NCBI GenBank assembly: GCA_001600355.1
Contig: BCJU01000002.1
Coordinates: 3,100,001 to 3,164,000 of the forward strand
Reading direction: 5' to 3'
From: Meira nashicola
Lineage: Eukaryota > Basidiomycota > Exobasidiomycetes > Exobasidiales > Brachybasidiaceae
DNA length: 64,000 bases
Below, one piece after another: positions 21,238 through 30,700 of the stretch; position 1 is the first letter of the stretch, and each line of letters starts with the position of its first letter. The notes below the pieces were generated by a model. The model did not search any database. It worked only from the letters and a program-made list of their open reading frames with translations, and had not been told where the DNA came from. Position numbers and translations under genes: made by a program.

Positions 21238-21269
21238 ACGCGTTCATGCTTCAGTCCCTTAAGACGCGT
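21238..21269 (+). promoter_or_regulatory. Two ACGCGT (MCB) boxes upstream of POB3
   Basis: Perfect ACGCGT at 21238-21243 and 21264-21269, about 230-260 bp before the POB3 ATG. They are the same motif as in front of RNR1. Use by MBF is inferred. Confidence 0.5.
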
Positions 21270-21315
21270 AAGTAGCCTCTAAACGTGTAATGCTACAATA
21301 GACCGCGCTGCGCAG

Positions 21316-21345
21316 ACGCACGCACGCACGCACGCACGCACGCAC
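21316..21345. repeat. (ACGC)n microsatellite
   Basis: Seven and a half uninterrupted ACGC units. A shorter complementary copy lies at 36729-36745. Confidence 0.9.
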
Positions 21346-21496
21346 CTTAAAAGATTATTTGTGTTGGTCCAAGGTTCCTTCGCTTGGTGAGAATGCACAT
21401 CATCTTCTTCTTTGCATTTATTGGGCGTGAATTTTTCTTTTGACCCACCATCTAGATCGTGCACATCATTTCCATCAAGTCAAAAGGATTTTAACG

Positions 21497-23209
21497 ATGG
21501 CCTCACACGCTCAATTTGATGGTGTATATCATGGTCTGGAACAAGTTGGCGGAAGATTACGCTTGACGGAAGGTGGATTAGGATTTAAACCACAAGCAGG
21601 TGATTCGAATGGGAGTGGAAGTACGTTCACATTGGAAGCTGATAGGATGGATTCATTCGGTTGGTTAAAGGTAGGAAGAGGATATCAATTAAGAATAAAC
21701 ACACGAAATCATAACAAAAGACGAGAAACGTTTGACGGATTTCACAGAGATGATTTCGATCGCATTTCCGGCGCAATTTCAGAATATTATAGCAAACGTT
21801 TAGAACAAATTGAAGTGTCTGTTAGAGGATGGAATTGGGGTAAAGCGGAAGTAGAGGATACTGAAGTGAAATTCTTGATTCGCGACAAGTTGGCATTTGA
21901 ACTGCCACTTGAACAAATCGCAAATACAAATATTGCTGGTAAAACAGAAGTTAGCATGGAATTCATTACAGGTGAACAACAACAACCACAAACAAACACA
22001 GGAACATCAACAAACGGTACCGTCAAACCAAAGAAACAAAGAGGTGATCAATTGGTTGAGATGAGATTGTGGGTGCCTGGAAACGTACAGAGATCAGACG
22101 ATGAGGAAGAAAACGCTGCTAGTGATGCTGAAGAAGAAGAAACTGCTGCTAGTGCATTTCATGAAGCTATCAAAGCCAAGGCTGACATTGGACAAGCAGC
22201 AGGAGATGGAATCATTCTCTTTAAAGAAGTACTTGTTCTCACGCCACGTGGTCGATACGATTTGGACATGTATCCTGGCTTTTTGCGTTTACGCGGAAAG
22301 ACGTACGATTACAAAGTCCTTTACTCCAGCATCACTCGACTTTTCTTGCTTCCCAAACCGGACGATATTCATGTGCAATTTGTCGTTGGGCTAGATCCAC
22401 CAATCAGGCAAGGTCAAACACGCTACCCGTATCTTGTATTGCAATTCGTTCGCGATGAAGAATTGGATGCTGAGTTGAATCTAGATGAGGAAACGATTCA
22501 AACAAAGTACGATGGCAGATTGAAGAAGCGTTACGAAGATCCAACATTCCGCATCGTTTCATCCTTGTTCCGCGTCTTCTCTAATCAAAAGCTAATTGCT
22601 CCTGGCACAGATTCATTTGAAGGTACCAATAGCACCAATTGCTTGAAATGTAATGTTAAAGCTGTGGATGGCTTATTGTACCCGTTGGACAGACAAATGA
22701 TTTGGGTAAGCAAACAACCGATTCATGTACGATATGACGACATTCATCAAGTCATCTTTAGTCGCGTAGGCTCAGGCGGTGCAGTCTCAACAAGCAAGAC
22801 ATTTGATTTGAAGGTTACACCTAAGAGTGGCAATCAAATCATCTTTGCAGCCGTTAGCAGAGAAGAGCATGATGCACTATCTAAACATTTCACAAATCGC
22901 AAGGTACGGGTTAAGAATGAAATGAACGATGTTGTGGCTATTGATGATGTTTTGAGCGATGACGATGAAGATATGGATGACGACGAAGATGATAGTAGAC
23001 GCAGAAGGGCATCTAAAAATAGTAAAGCTTATGCTGATGATGATGATGCAATGGACGAAGATGAAGAATCAGAAGAAGATCAAGATTTCGAAGCAGAATC
23101 CTCGGATGGTGGAAGCCCTTCAGAAGGATCATCGAGTGACGGAGAAGGAGCAGAAAGTGGAAGTGATGATATGGCAGATGGACCTCCAAAAAAGAAGAAG
23201 AAGAATTAA
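21497..23209 (+). CDS. POB3: FACT complex subunit Pob3 (SSRP1 homologue)
   Basis: This is a histone chaperone subunit that with Spt16 forms FACT, reorganising nucleosomes during transcription and replication. From the ATG at 21497 (ACGATGG context; MASHAQFDGVYHGLEQVGGR) it has 570 residues. An in-frame ATG at 21440 would add 19 unconserved residues. Domains are the N-terminal dimerisation domain with RLRLTEGGLGFK, the SSRP1 PH-like domain (GDGIILFKEVLVLTPRGRYD, FLRLRGKTYDYKVLYSSITR), the Rtt106-like tandem PH region (LKCNVKAVDGLLYPLDRQM, FDLKVTPKSGNQIIFAAVSR), then a long Asp/Glu/Ser tail and a basic PPKKKKK end. There is no HMG box, as expected for fungi, where Nhp6 supplies it. No intron. 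Two MCB boxes lie upstream. Confidence 0.94.
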   Translation: MASHAQFDGVYHGLEQVGGRLRLTEGGLGFKPQAGDSNGSGSTFTLEADRMDSFGWLKVGRGYQLRINTRNHNKRRETFDGFHRDDFDRISGAISEYYSKRLEQIEVSVRGWNWGKAEVEDTEVKFLIRDKLAFELPLEQIANTNIAGKTEVSMEFITGEQQQPQTNTGTSTNGTVKPKKQRGDQLVEMRLWVPGNVQRSDDEEENAASDAEEEETAASAFHEAIKAKADIGQAAGDGIILFKEVLVLTPRGRYDLDMYPGFLRLRGKTYDYKVLYSSITRLFLLPKPDDIHVQFVVGLDPPIRQGQTRYPYLVLQFVRDEELDAELNLDEETIQTKYDGRLKKRYEDPTFRIVSSLFRVFSNQKLIAPGTDSFEGTNSTNCLKCNVKAVDGLLYPLDRQMIWVSKQPIHVRYDDIHQVIFSRVGSGGAVSTSKTFDLKVTPKSGNQIIFAAVSREEHDALSKHFTNRKVRVKNEMNDVVAIDDVLSDDDEDMDDDEDDSRRRRASKNSKAYADDDDAMDEDEESEEDQDFEAESSDGGSPSEGSSSDGEGAESGSDDMADGPPKKKKKN

Positions 23210-23324
23210 ATGGAACTCTCCCTTTTTTCCTGTGTAAACTCGATCATATATATATATCAATGTATAAAATTTGTTGTTTGTGCATGTACATGACTTCTAG
23301 AAATTGTGTGCTACCTAAGTAGAC

Positions 23325-23404
23325 TAGTGTTGTTTTGCACGGGCTAAAAGCCCACGACGGCGCTAAGTGCAGGAAGAAGATATGATTAGTGTTTTATTGC
23401 ACGG
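23325..23404 (+). promoter_or_regulatory. Pair of near-identical 18-bp repeats upstream of ERG28
   Basis: TAGTGTTGTTTTGCACGG (23325-23342) and TAGTGTTTTATTGCACGG (23387-23404) match at 16 of 18 positions, are 62 bp apart and end about 100 and 40 bp before the ERG28 ATG. A small hairpin GGGCTAAAAGCCC (23341-23353) lies between. Possibly paired regulator sites; function unknown. Confidence 0.4.
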
Positions 23405-23444
23405 ACACCATCATACCATCTCTTGCCAAACAAACATCATAGGA

Positions 23445-24141
23445 ATGAGTTGTGAGTTAATTAATGGTTTATGTTCTGAGTTGGATTGACTGACTCATGT
23501 GAATAAATTCTAGGGATACCGGAAACGCTTTTGGGGAAATGGTTATTATTGGTGGGAACGATTGCTACTTTCAGTGGCTTACAGAGTATTGCAGATACTT
23601 CAGTCAACCGGAAAGTATATACCAAAGCAGGCGCTTCGAGTGAGTAAGAATTGTCAGGAGAAGGAGGAGAAGAAGATGAATGGAAACCATTGACACATCC
23701 AATACGATTCCACCCTCTTTGTAGTCACGCCATTGTCTGCTAGACTGTTTGGCGTATGGAACATTCTGAGTGCTGTGATTCGGGTCAAATGTGCATACGA
23801 ATTGAAGAATGAAAGGTATGTAGGCTTAAATTGAAGTGTCTTGATTGAAACACATCTAAACATTCCTCTTCCTTCTTTCCATAGCCTTTATCAATTGACA
23901 ATGTTCACCTTTGCATTGGCATTGGCACACTTTGCCTCCGAAGTTTTCGTCTACAAGACTGCTACTCTCAATTCTCCTGGTACAATCAGTCCTTTCATTG
24001 TCGCATGTGAGTAAAACGAGAAAACGAGAAGAAAATTTGAATTGTAAAACTAGAGTCTAACTTTCCTCTACTCACCCATCCCGATTTACAGCATCCAGTT
24101 TTTTGGCCATGGCTTTGCAATACCACAACTATGCCCTGTAA
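23445..24141 (+). CDS. ERG28: Ergosterol biosynthesis scaffold Erg28 (five exons)
   Basis: Erg28 is a small ER membrane protein that tethers the C-4 demethylation enzymes (Erg25, Erg26, Erg27). It is easily missed because it is split. CDS = join(23445..23451, 23514..23639, 23725..23815, 23885..24006, 24092..24141), 131 residues. All four introns are GT-AG (62, 85, 69 and 85 bp) and the frame is kept throughout. Exon 1 is only 7 bases (ATGAGTT). The protein starts MSWIPETLLGKWLLLVG and continues with IADTSVNRKVYTKA, TPLSARLFGVWNILSAVIR, LYQLTMFTFALALAHFASE and FLAMALQYHNYAL. These match Erg28 hallmarks in order, including RKVY and LSARxFGxW, and it has four hydrophobic segments. ERG4 of the same pathway is at 2.6-4.2 kb. 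The start rests on the seven-base exon, the weakest part of the model. Confidence 0.9.
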
Positions 24142-24500
24142 TTATAGGTGGAGATCACAAATTGAGAATCTTATCAATCTTTGTGCAATGATTTGACCTA
24201 TCTGATGTGATGCTGCCGCATCTTGATTGGGGAACAACAAAGATTGTGTAATTAAGTATTCCCAAAAAGTGGTGCGGGAAGCATAAGAGGTCAAAAGATA
24301 AATGAAAGCGCGAGTGAGGCACGCTGCTTGGAATTTTTTTTAGATAGCTCAGAATGCAAAAAAATTATTGCAGATTCTCAAAAAAATCCAAACAGGCGTA
24401 GTGCTGCTAAAATTTTGCATTTATTTTATTTTAGGAAAGTTAAATCCTTTAATCTTCTTACTTGCCTTTCTTCTCTAACCCATTTATTATTTCTGTCAGC
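24142..24500. other. Intergenic between ERG28 and the L1-domain gene
   Basis: AT-rich, with A-runs near 24357-24385. It acts as 3' flank and promoter. No gene is seen. Confidence 0.45.
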
Positions 24501-25544
24501 ATGCCAGCAAAGACATCAACAAAGGCTTCAGCCAAATCTGCTACTAGCAAAGCATCTGAACCAAAAGTAGATGATGTCTCTGTTAAGATCGGAGGCAAAG
24601 TTTCATTAGCACAAGTCGAAAAGGCATGCTCTGCTCTTTCTGCTCATCGTCAACGTACACGAACATCTTCGAGTGGCAAAGGTGCAGCAAATGATTTACC
24701 ATTAGATGGAGAAGATGATGATGAAGGAGACGGAGCACGTAGTAATGCTTCAGATGTGATGTGGATGCAAATCACAATCAAAGCTTTAAACGTAAATGCA
24801 CCCGCTAAACCTATTCGTGTTCCTACCCCTCATCCGATCTATGCACCTTCTTCCTCTATTTGCCTTATCACTGCTGATCCTCAAAGAACATACAAAGATT
24901 TGATGGTCGAACAAAAGCTCACACAAGTCAAAAGAGTCGTAGGTGTGAACAAGCTCAAAGGAAAATTTGCTCCATACGAAGCTAGAAGACAATTGATGAA
25001 TGATCATGATCTATTCTTAGCTGATGATAGAATCGTTCCAATGCTACCAAAATTACTGGGAAAGAAATGGATGAACGAACGTAAATCTCCAATTCCAGTC
25101 AAACTTACAAAAACAAAATATGGTCGAGTTCGTAAAGAAGTGGAATCTGCTTTGGCTTCTACCTTTTATCATCGTAATAAAGGAACTTGTGCCTCTGTTC
25201 GTTTAGGAACTTTGCAACATCTTACACCGGAACAATTGGCAGAAAATGTAGCTGCTGCTTTACCATTGATCGTCAGCAAACATGTCAAGAACGGATGGTC
25301 CAACGTGCAAAGTGTTGATATCAAGACAGGCACCAGTGCAGCATTGCCAGTTTGGAATTGCAACATGACCGAGAGATGGGAAGGATTACCAGAAACAAAA
25401 GAATCTGAAGATTCAAAATCAAAATCAGACAAGAACAGCAAAACAAAGAGTAGCAAATCTGCCCCTAAACCTCGTAAGAGACGCTCAACCGGGTCTGAAA
25501 AGGACGAAGCACCAAAAAAGGCCGCCAAAACTAAATCTTCATAG
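24501..25544 (+). CDS. Ribosomal L1-domain nucleolar protein (Utp30/Cic1 family)
   Basis: The protein has 347 residues from the ATG at 24501 (MPAKTSTKASAKS); an in-frame ATG at 24462 would add a hydrophobic 13-residue leader and is unlikely. It consists of a Lys/Ser/Ala-rich N-terminus, an acidic DGEDDDEGDG patch, a ribosomal L1-like domain (about residues 75-290), and a Lys-rich nucleolar-type tail (KPRKRRS, KAAKTKSS). L1-domain landmarks include the conserved strand ICLITADPQRTYKDL, VVGVNKLKGKFAPYEARRQL, DHDLFLADDRIVPMLPKLLG and GTCASVRLGTLQHLTPEQ. These fit the Utp30/Cic1/RSL1D1 group, which binds pre-rRNA in the nucleolus. Which of Utp30 (90S pre-ribosome) or Cic1 (pre-60S) it is cannot be decided from sequence alone. 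Confidence 0.82.
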   Translation: MPAKTSTKASAKSATSKASEPKVDDVSVKIGGKVSLAQVEKACSALSAHRQRTRTSSSGKGAANDLPLDGEDDDEGDGARSNASDVMWMQITIKALNVNAPAKPIRVPTPHPIYAPSSSICLITADPQRTYKDLMVEQKLTQVKRVVGVNKLKGKFAPYEARRQLMNDHDLFLADDRIVPMLPKLLGKKWMNERKSPIPVKLTKTKYGRVRKEVESALASTFYHRNKGTCASVRLGTLQHLTPEQLAENVAAALPLIVSKHVKNGWSNVQSVDIKTGTSAALPVWNCNMTERWEGLPETKESEDSKSKSDKNSKTKSSKSAPKPRKRRSTGSEKDEAPKKAAKTKSS

Positions 25545-25686
25545 ATAGATTGTTTGATTCTTTGCTCTTCAAATGTGTATTATTTAACAATTGTACTATT
25601 GCTACTTACAAAACACCTGAAAATTGTCAGGCCGATTGAATGATGAGTAGCAATAAAGTAAGGAGATTAGAGAAAACTTTTAATTA

Positions 25687-27102
25687 TTAAATCGACCACA
25701 CTTTAACAGATCCGTCATCAGCCGTACTGGCCAAGAGGTCTCTCAATGGAAATCCTTTTGATGCTTCGATAGCCTCCTCATTTGCTTCATCTTTCTTTGA
25801 TAGTTCGCGTATCTTGACTTCTTCGCCAATCGTACGAGAGATAGATTGTTTCAAGGAAGCAGGTGCCCAGTTCACACAATTGATATCTGCTTCACCATGT
25901 GCATCCCATTGTCGAGCAATAAGTTCAACGTAAGGAGCTAAAAAGTCGACACCTGCTTCTCTTGGTTTCGAACCATCTTCGTTATCAGATACTTCAAAGA
26001 CACAGATTGATCCATCCGATCCTGCAGTTGCTAATCTGCCAAACGATCCTGGCATTGCAGATTGAGAAGGATGTCCCCAACTAACTGAATAAATGCTGCG
26101 AGAATGCCATCCTTTCAAAATTCGCATACAAATCCATCGATCGCCTTGACGAGAACCATCAATTTTGCCCTGCACTTTCAAGCCTCTCTGTTCTGCTTGT
26201 TCGGGCGTCAACTTTCTCCAAATTCTTACCGTTTGATCTTCTGATCCTGATGCCAAAAAAGTACCACAAGGCGAGAATGCGATCGACCAGACTGTAGACG
26301 TATGACCGGTCAAGGTGGAGTAACAGAACCAATCTTCGGACGGGTCATCGATATGCAATCTGATCGTATCATCGTACGATGCAGAAGCCAGAATTTCCTC
26401 TTTAGGATGCCAAGCGACACATTTGACATCTTGCGTATGTTCCATCAAAACACTTAAGCAATCAAATTCAGCTTGATCCTGTACTTCCCACACCCAAACG
26501 CTCTTATCTCTACTACAACTTGCCAGCAATCCTCCATTTTGACTGAAAGCAACCGCTTTGCACTCGTTATCATGACCTTCTAGTGTTCCAATACAATCCC
26601 ATTCAGGTTCGTCAGAACCATTTTGATGTGATGCTTTTGCATAATCATTCGAATCCATTCCACTGCCTTTTACGGATGATAGCACATCTTCTACACGCTC
26701 CCAAATCCCTACAGTAGAATCAAAAGAAGCAGTTGCAAGTGTACGACCAGAAGGCGACCATGCCACCGAACGAACTGTTCTCTTGTGTCCAGTTGGAATG
26801 ATTTCTTGAAGTGCAAATTTAGGTTGATCGGAAGAAGTCGAGGCTACTGAATTTTGTTCGATTGTCATTTCGTCATCATTTTCTTTCTTATTTGGTAGCG
26901 TATATGAGAATAAACGAACTTCTTTATCAGAAGAGCAAGATGCTAGAATAGGTAAAGATGGATTCCATGCAACATCCCAGGCCGTTTCTGAATGACCTTT
27001 AAGATCAGCCACCAATCGAAGAGAAGGCGTAGAATCTACTTTTTGCTTTTGATCATTTCCTCCATCTTGCATTTCAACATCAGACTTTTCTTTGGCTGTC
27101 AT
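25687..27102 (-). CDS. CIA1: Cytosolic iron-sulfur assembly WD40 protein Cia1
   Basis: Cia1 (CIAO1 in animals) is the beta-propeller of the CIA targeting complex that inserts Fe-S clusters into cytosolic and nuclear apoproteins. It has 471 residues, somewhat longer than usual because of hydrophilic inserts between blades. Seven WD repeats are visible: GHSETAWDVAWNPSLPILAS, GHKRTVRSVAWSPSGRTLAT, GHDNECKAVAFSQNGGLLAS, EHTQDVKCVAWHPKEEILAS, GHTSTVWSIAFSPCGTFLAS, SIYSVSWGH with TAGSDGSICVFEV, and INCVNWAP with LLASTADDGSVKVWSI at the end. Blade order and the LASASYDDTIRLH motif are typical of Cia1. Clients expected in this window, from general knowledge, include none of the enzymes directly. Confidence 0.93.
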   Translation of the reverse strand: MTAKEKSDVEMQDGGNDQKQKVDSTPSLRLVADLKGHSETAWDVAWNPSLPILASCSSDKEVRLFSYTLPNKKENDDEMTIEQNSVASTSSDQPKFALQEIIPTGHKRTVRSVAWSPSGRTLATASFDSTVGIWERVEDVLSSVKGSGMDSNDYAKASHQNGSDEPEWDCIGTLEGHDNECKAVAFSQNGGLLASCSRDKSVWVWEVQDQAEFDCLSVLMEHTQDVKCVAWHPKEEILASASYDDTIRLHIDDPSEDWFCYSTLTGHTSTVWSIAFSPCGTFLASGSEDQTVRIWRKLTPEQAEQRGLKVQGKIDGSRQGDRWICMRILKGWHSRSIYSVSWGHPSQSAMPGSFGRLATAGSDGSICVFEVSDNEDGSKPREAGVDFLAPYVELIARQWDAHGEADINCVNWAPASLKQSISRTIGEEVKIRELSKKDEANEEAIEASKGFPLRDLLASTADDGSVKVWSI

Positions 27103-27376
27103 GACTGTGACAGCGACAACCTTTGGTGGCTGTGAAAGAAAGTCAAACGTTTAAAACAAAAGATAGGGTTTAATACTCGCACAAATTTCAGGGTGGAGAA
27201 TGTATGCAAACTGGAATGCAAAATAAGGTTGCTTGCTGCTAAGGAACGCGCTGTTTTTGACATATTCAAGCACAGATGTTTAAAAATTCTTTCTCAACGA
27301 AGGGCGCGAACCACAAAGCCGGATTGGCGACAATGGGTTTCTATGTTCTTGGTCGGCATGTTTTTGCCTAGATTTA

Positions 27377-27502
27377 GCCTTCATGGCTCAGTGGCAGAAG
27401 CGTCCGCCTCGTATCACGCTAACAATTACACATTATTTCCTACTTTAAGTAATTGGTGAAATCAGAAGTGGAAGGTCGCAGTTTCGAGTACTGCTGGGGG
27501 CA
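27377..27502 (+). tRNA. tRNA-Thr(CGU) with a 53-nt intron
   Basis: The mature sequence is join(27377..27413, 27467..27502), 73 nt. The acceptor GCCTTCA (27377-27383) pairs with TGGGGGC (27495-27501) using two G-U pairs, with discriminator A at 27502. The A box reads TGGCTCAGTGG. The anticodon stem TCCGC (27403-27407) pairs with GTGGA (27468-27472) across the intron, and the loop C-T-CGT-A gives anticodon CGU at 27410-27412. The T arm GCAGT-TTCGAGT-ACTGC is perfect. The intron (27414..27466) lies one base 3' of the anticodon, the canonical position. A T7 run at 27508-27514 ends it. It decodes ACG. Confidence 0.9.
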
Positions 27503-27507
27503 ACTAC

Positions 27508-27514
27508 TTTTTTT
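27508..27514 (+). terminator. Pol III T-run terminator of tRNA-Thr
   Basis: Seven T on the sense strand, six bases after the discriminator base. Confidence 0.8.
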
Positions 27515-27793
27515 CCTTTACACACAAAACCTAAAACATCTTCACCAACGCCAGCGTCTGATAACATATTCAACAACACTCTTTTTTTTCTTTGCAACAT
27601 TTGTACACTTCATTAGCATAGAACATAAGAGACAAGATGATACATACAATATTGAAAAGAAAACTCCAGAAAGAGACTATCAAAGAAGCAATTCGATAAT
27701 TAAAACCCATAACAAATACGAAGCACAAGAGGGAGAAAAAATATTGATAAGGTGGGGGTAGTGGGGATTAAGTTTCTTCAAAAAAGGCAGCAA

Positions 27794-30700
27794 TCAAACT
27801 GCTGAAGGGTGCGGAGCAGTAGCCATATTGAGATTGACATTAGCAGCAACAACTGCAGCGGCAGCTGCAGCAGCTGCGACCTTGTTGGGATCACTCATCA
27901 TTGTGACATCATTTGTTGCCAAAGGCACGTTCATGTCGACATGATCGCTATTTTGAGCAATATTTGGAGTCATTGTACCTTGTAGTGAGGTAAGGTTACC
28001 ATTATTTGTCAATGGAGGCTGCCACAAACTCATTGGGAACGTGCTACCAACATCAGGATATGTTGTCAAATAATCCCACATTCTATCCATAGACTCAGCA
28101 TCAGGTGTGCCTTGAACGTTTCCAGATGCAGCTCGATGGTGGTTTCGATGGCTATGGTTCGAGGAAGCGGAAGAGCCCCAAATCTCGTCACCGACGGAGT
28201 ATTGTTGTGTTGCATTATTAGCACTCGAGCTTGTCGATGGGGTGGTATTCGATGCGGCTTTTCGAATCAAATTACTCTCCATTTGTTGGCCTGCAGAAGT
28301 GGTAATGTTTTCTGAGAGTGCGCCTCCTTGCAAGAGCACTTGTTTGTCGATGATGTTCGAATTCGTGCTAGATCGTTCATCTGAATTTGAGGATTGCAAA
28401 TGTGCAGTTTTGTCACCATTTGCTGACACGCTTTCTTTCGTTTCACTGTTAACACTTGTATCAGCAGTTACATTTCCCCCTACATCATCTTTCTCCTTGC
28501 TGGCAACACCGACATTTTCAGTCTCCCACAAAGTCGTGATTCCTTTCAAATAAACACCAAATGGTGCAGCTGCTCCATTTCGATGTTCAGGCGTTTGACC
28601 TGCTCTAGTTAAAGCTTCTGCCAAAGCTTTGCAACGCTTTAGAATTTCATCACGGTTTGTCCAAGATCGTTGAGCGTATTGACTTGCATTGCTCAATCGT
28701 AAAGCAGCCAAAGCGCCATAAATCACATTGATCGCCAACGCATTCGGTCCTGCAGAGAGATCGTTTTCAGATACTTTGCCCAAAACAATGTCGATCATTT
28801 GTAAGGATGTTTCCCAACAATCTAATGCTACATTGCTGATCATGAGCTTCAGTTCTTCCTTTTGGGTACTTAGGATTTCAGTAGAGGCAACATCAGATGA
28901 TGCGTTGACGTTCTCCAACGTAGTCTTGACCTCTGATGAAGTATCTGATTGAATGCGTAAGGAGGATGTTGCATCAACAAATCGTTGATATCTCTCCATT
29001 GCCTCTAAGACCATACTGTTCAAATGCAATCGGACATACAACAAATCTGTCATTGCTCTCGGACGCCATTTTTCTAAGAAAGTGCTTATCGCTAAACTTT
29101 GAATGCCATCCGTACTTTCTTCTGTCGCTTCAACACACCAAATATCCTTCCATCGTTCTAGCTCGGTCATTGCTTGTAAACGACAAAGGTTGAGCGATTT
29201 GATGCTCTCCTGTGCTTGTACAATGACAGGTGCCATTGTGATAGGATGAGCTCGCAAGATGGCATTGCTTTGACCAATTATTTCGCTAAATGCATCAACA
29301 AATGTAGTGCAAGTTCGGGTTAGCTTAACAAGACTGACTAAACGAGCATCTTCGGGTAAAGCAAAATCTTCACGATGCCATAAATCAGATTTAGAAACTA
29401 GATCATCTTCGGCAACCGTTGCTGGTCGTCCAGTTTGCAAGCTCAAACTGCGATCTGTTAGCCATAATGAGATCCAAAGCCTATGACGATTGCGTATCCT
29501 TCGACGTACTTGCTCGTTATCCTTGGCTTCGTCGTTTGGTTGTGTGAGCCTGTTGACACCAATTTCAGTCGCAATGCGTATGGCAAAGCCTAAGTATTGC
29601 CACGAACGATCTTCGGACAATCTGTTGGTTGGCTTATGGTAGATTGCTAAAACGAGGAATGCTTGCGCCAACTCAGCGCTCTTGTAACCTCCTAGAATTG
29701 ATTCAGGTAAGAGCTTTTGCCTCCAATGACTTTCCAAGACTACGGCGAGCTTAGCATGTCTGCCTTCATCAGAAAGACGAGCAGCTAAGGCTGCAATGAC
29801 GGTCGTCAAAAGGGCACTTCGATTGCGGACGTATGTCACGCTGTGCAAGAATGGATCAAAGATTGTCAAGAGAGGATTGATACGAGCAAAAAATATGTCG
29901 AACAAGCTCTCCAATTCGCTTAATTCGATCAACCCAATCTGTACTGGATCCAAGTCAATATCGTTGTCCATTTTGCTGTGAAAGATTCCCATTGAAAAGA
30001 AATCTTGATGTGATGCTCCAAGTTTTTCACTTCCTTCACTGCTTCCTTCACTCTTTGTGTCTTCAAGTAGAACGTCATGCTTGTTCGAGTTAGGATCATG
30101 TGTCTCATTCTCATCTACCATGTCAATTGTAGGTCTGCTAGCTCTTCTACGAACGACTTCCCATCGACGTTGAGTATCAAAGGAACCAACGCGTGCCCGA
30201 AACTTGTTCTGTTGCGAAGCTGATTCAGATGATTTACTGTCTTGTTCTTGTTCATCTCGTTGTTGAACTGCTTCCAAAGAACGCTCAGGTGATCGAGATT
30301 TGTCCGAATCTTGATTTGCTATCTGAAGCTCATCTCGAGTTGAACTTGTTCCACTGCCACTATTTGTAGGTCCAGCCGAACTTTGTTTAGAGCGAACACG
30401 ACCATTACGGTATTCCCATGCATCAGGATCCAAAGTGCTTGCAGTGATGGACTTCTCGCTTGGAGTAGAGCCAATACCTGTAGCACTAGAAATCTCAATT
30501 TGACGGCCGTCCAAGTCTGTATGGATACCCAAAACTTCTGCTCTTCTTTCACTTTGGGTGACTGGAGCAATGATTGGCGTTGCTGAAAGTTCGATAAAAG
30601 ATTGTTGTGGATACACAGGTCTAGAAGCACTGACAGCCTTTGCAGCTTCGACTGCAGTATAGCTCTTTGAGCGACCTACCACCGATAAACTTGGTGGAGG

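Larger units (their letters stand above)
21021..21496. other. POB3 promoter region
   Basis: It holds two ACGCGT boxes (21238-21243 and 21264-21269), a GCGCTGCGC motif (21305-21313) and directly after it an (ACGC)n microsatellite (21316-21345). No gene is seen. Confidence 0.55.

Noticed and set aside
21316..21345. (ACGC)n array considered as a CRISPR or regulatory array
   Set aside because: Simple four-base microsatellite without spacers.
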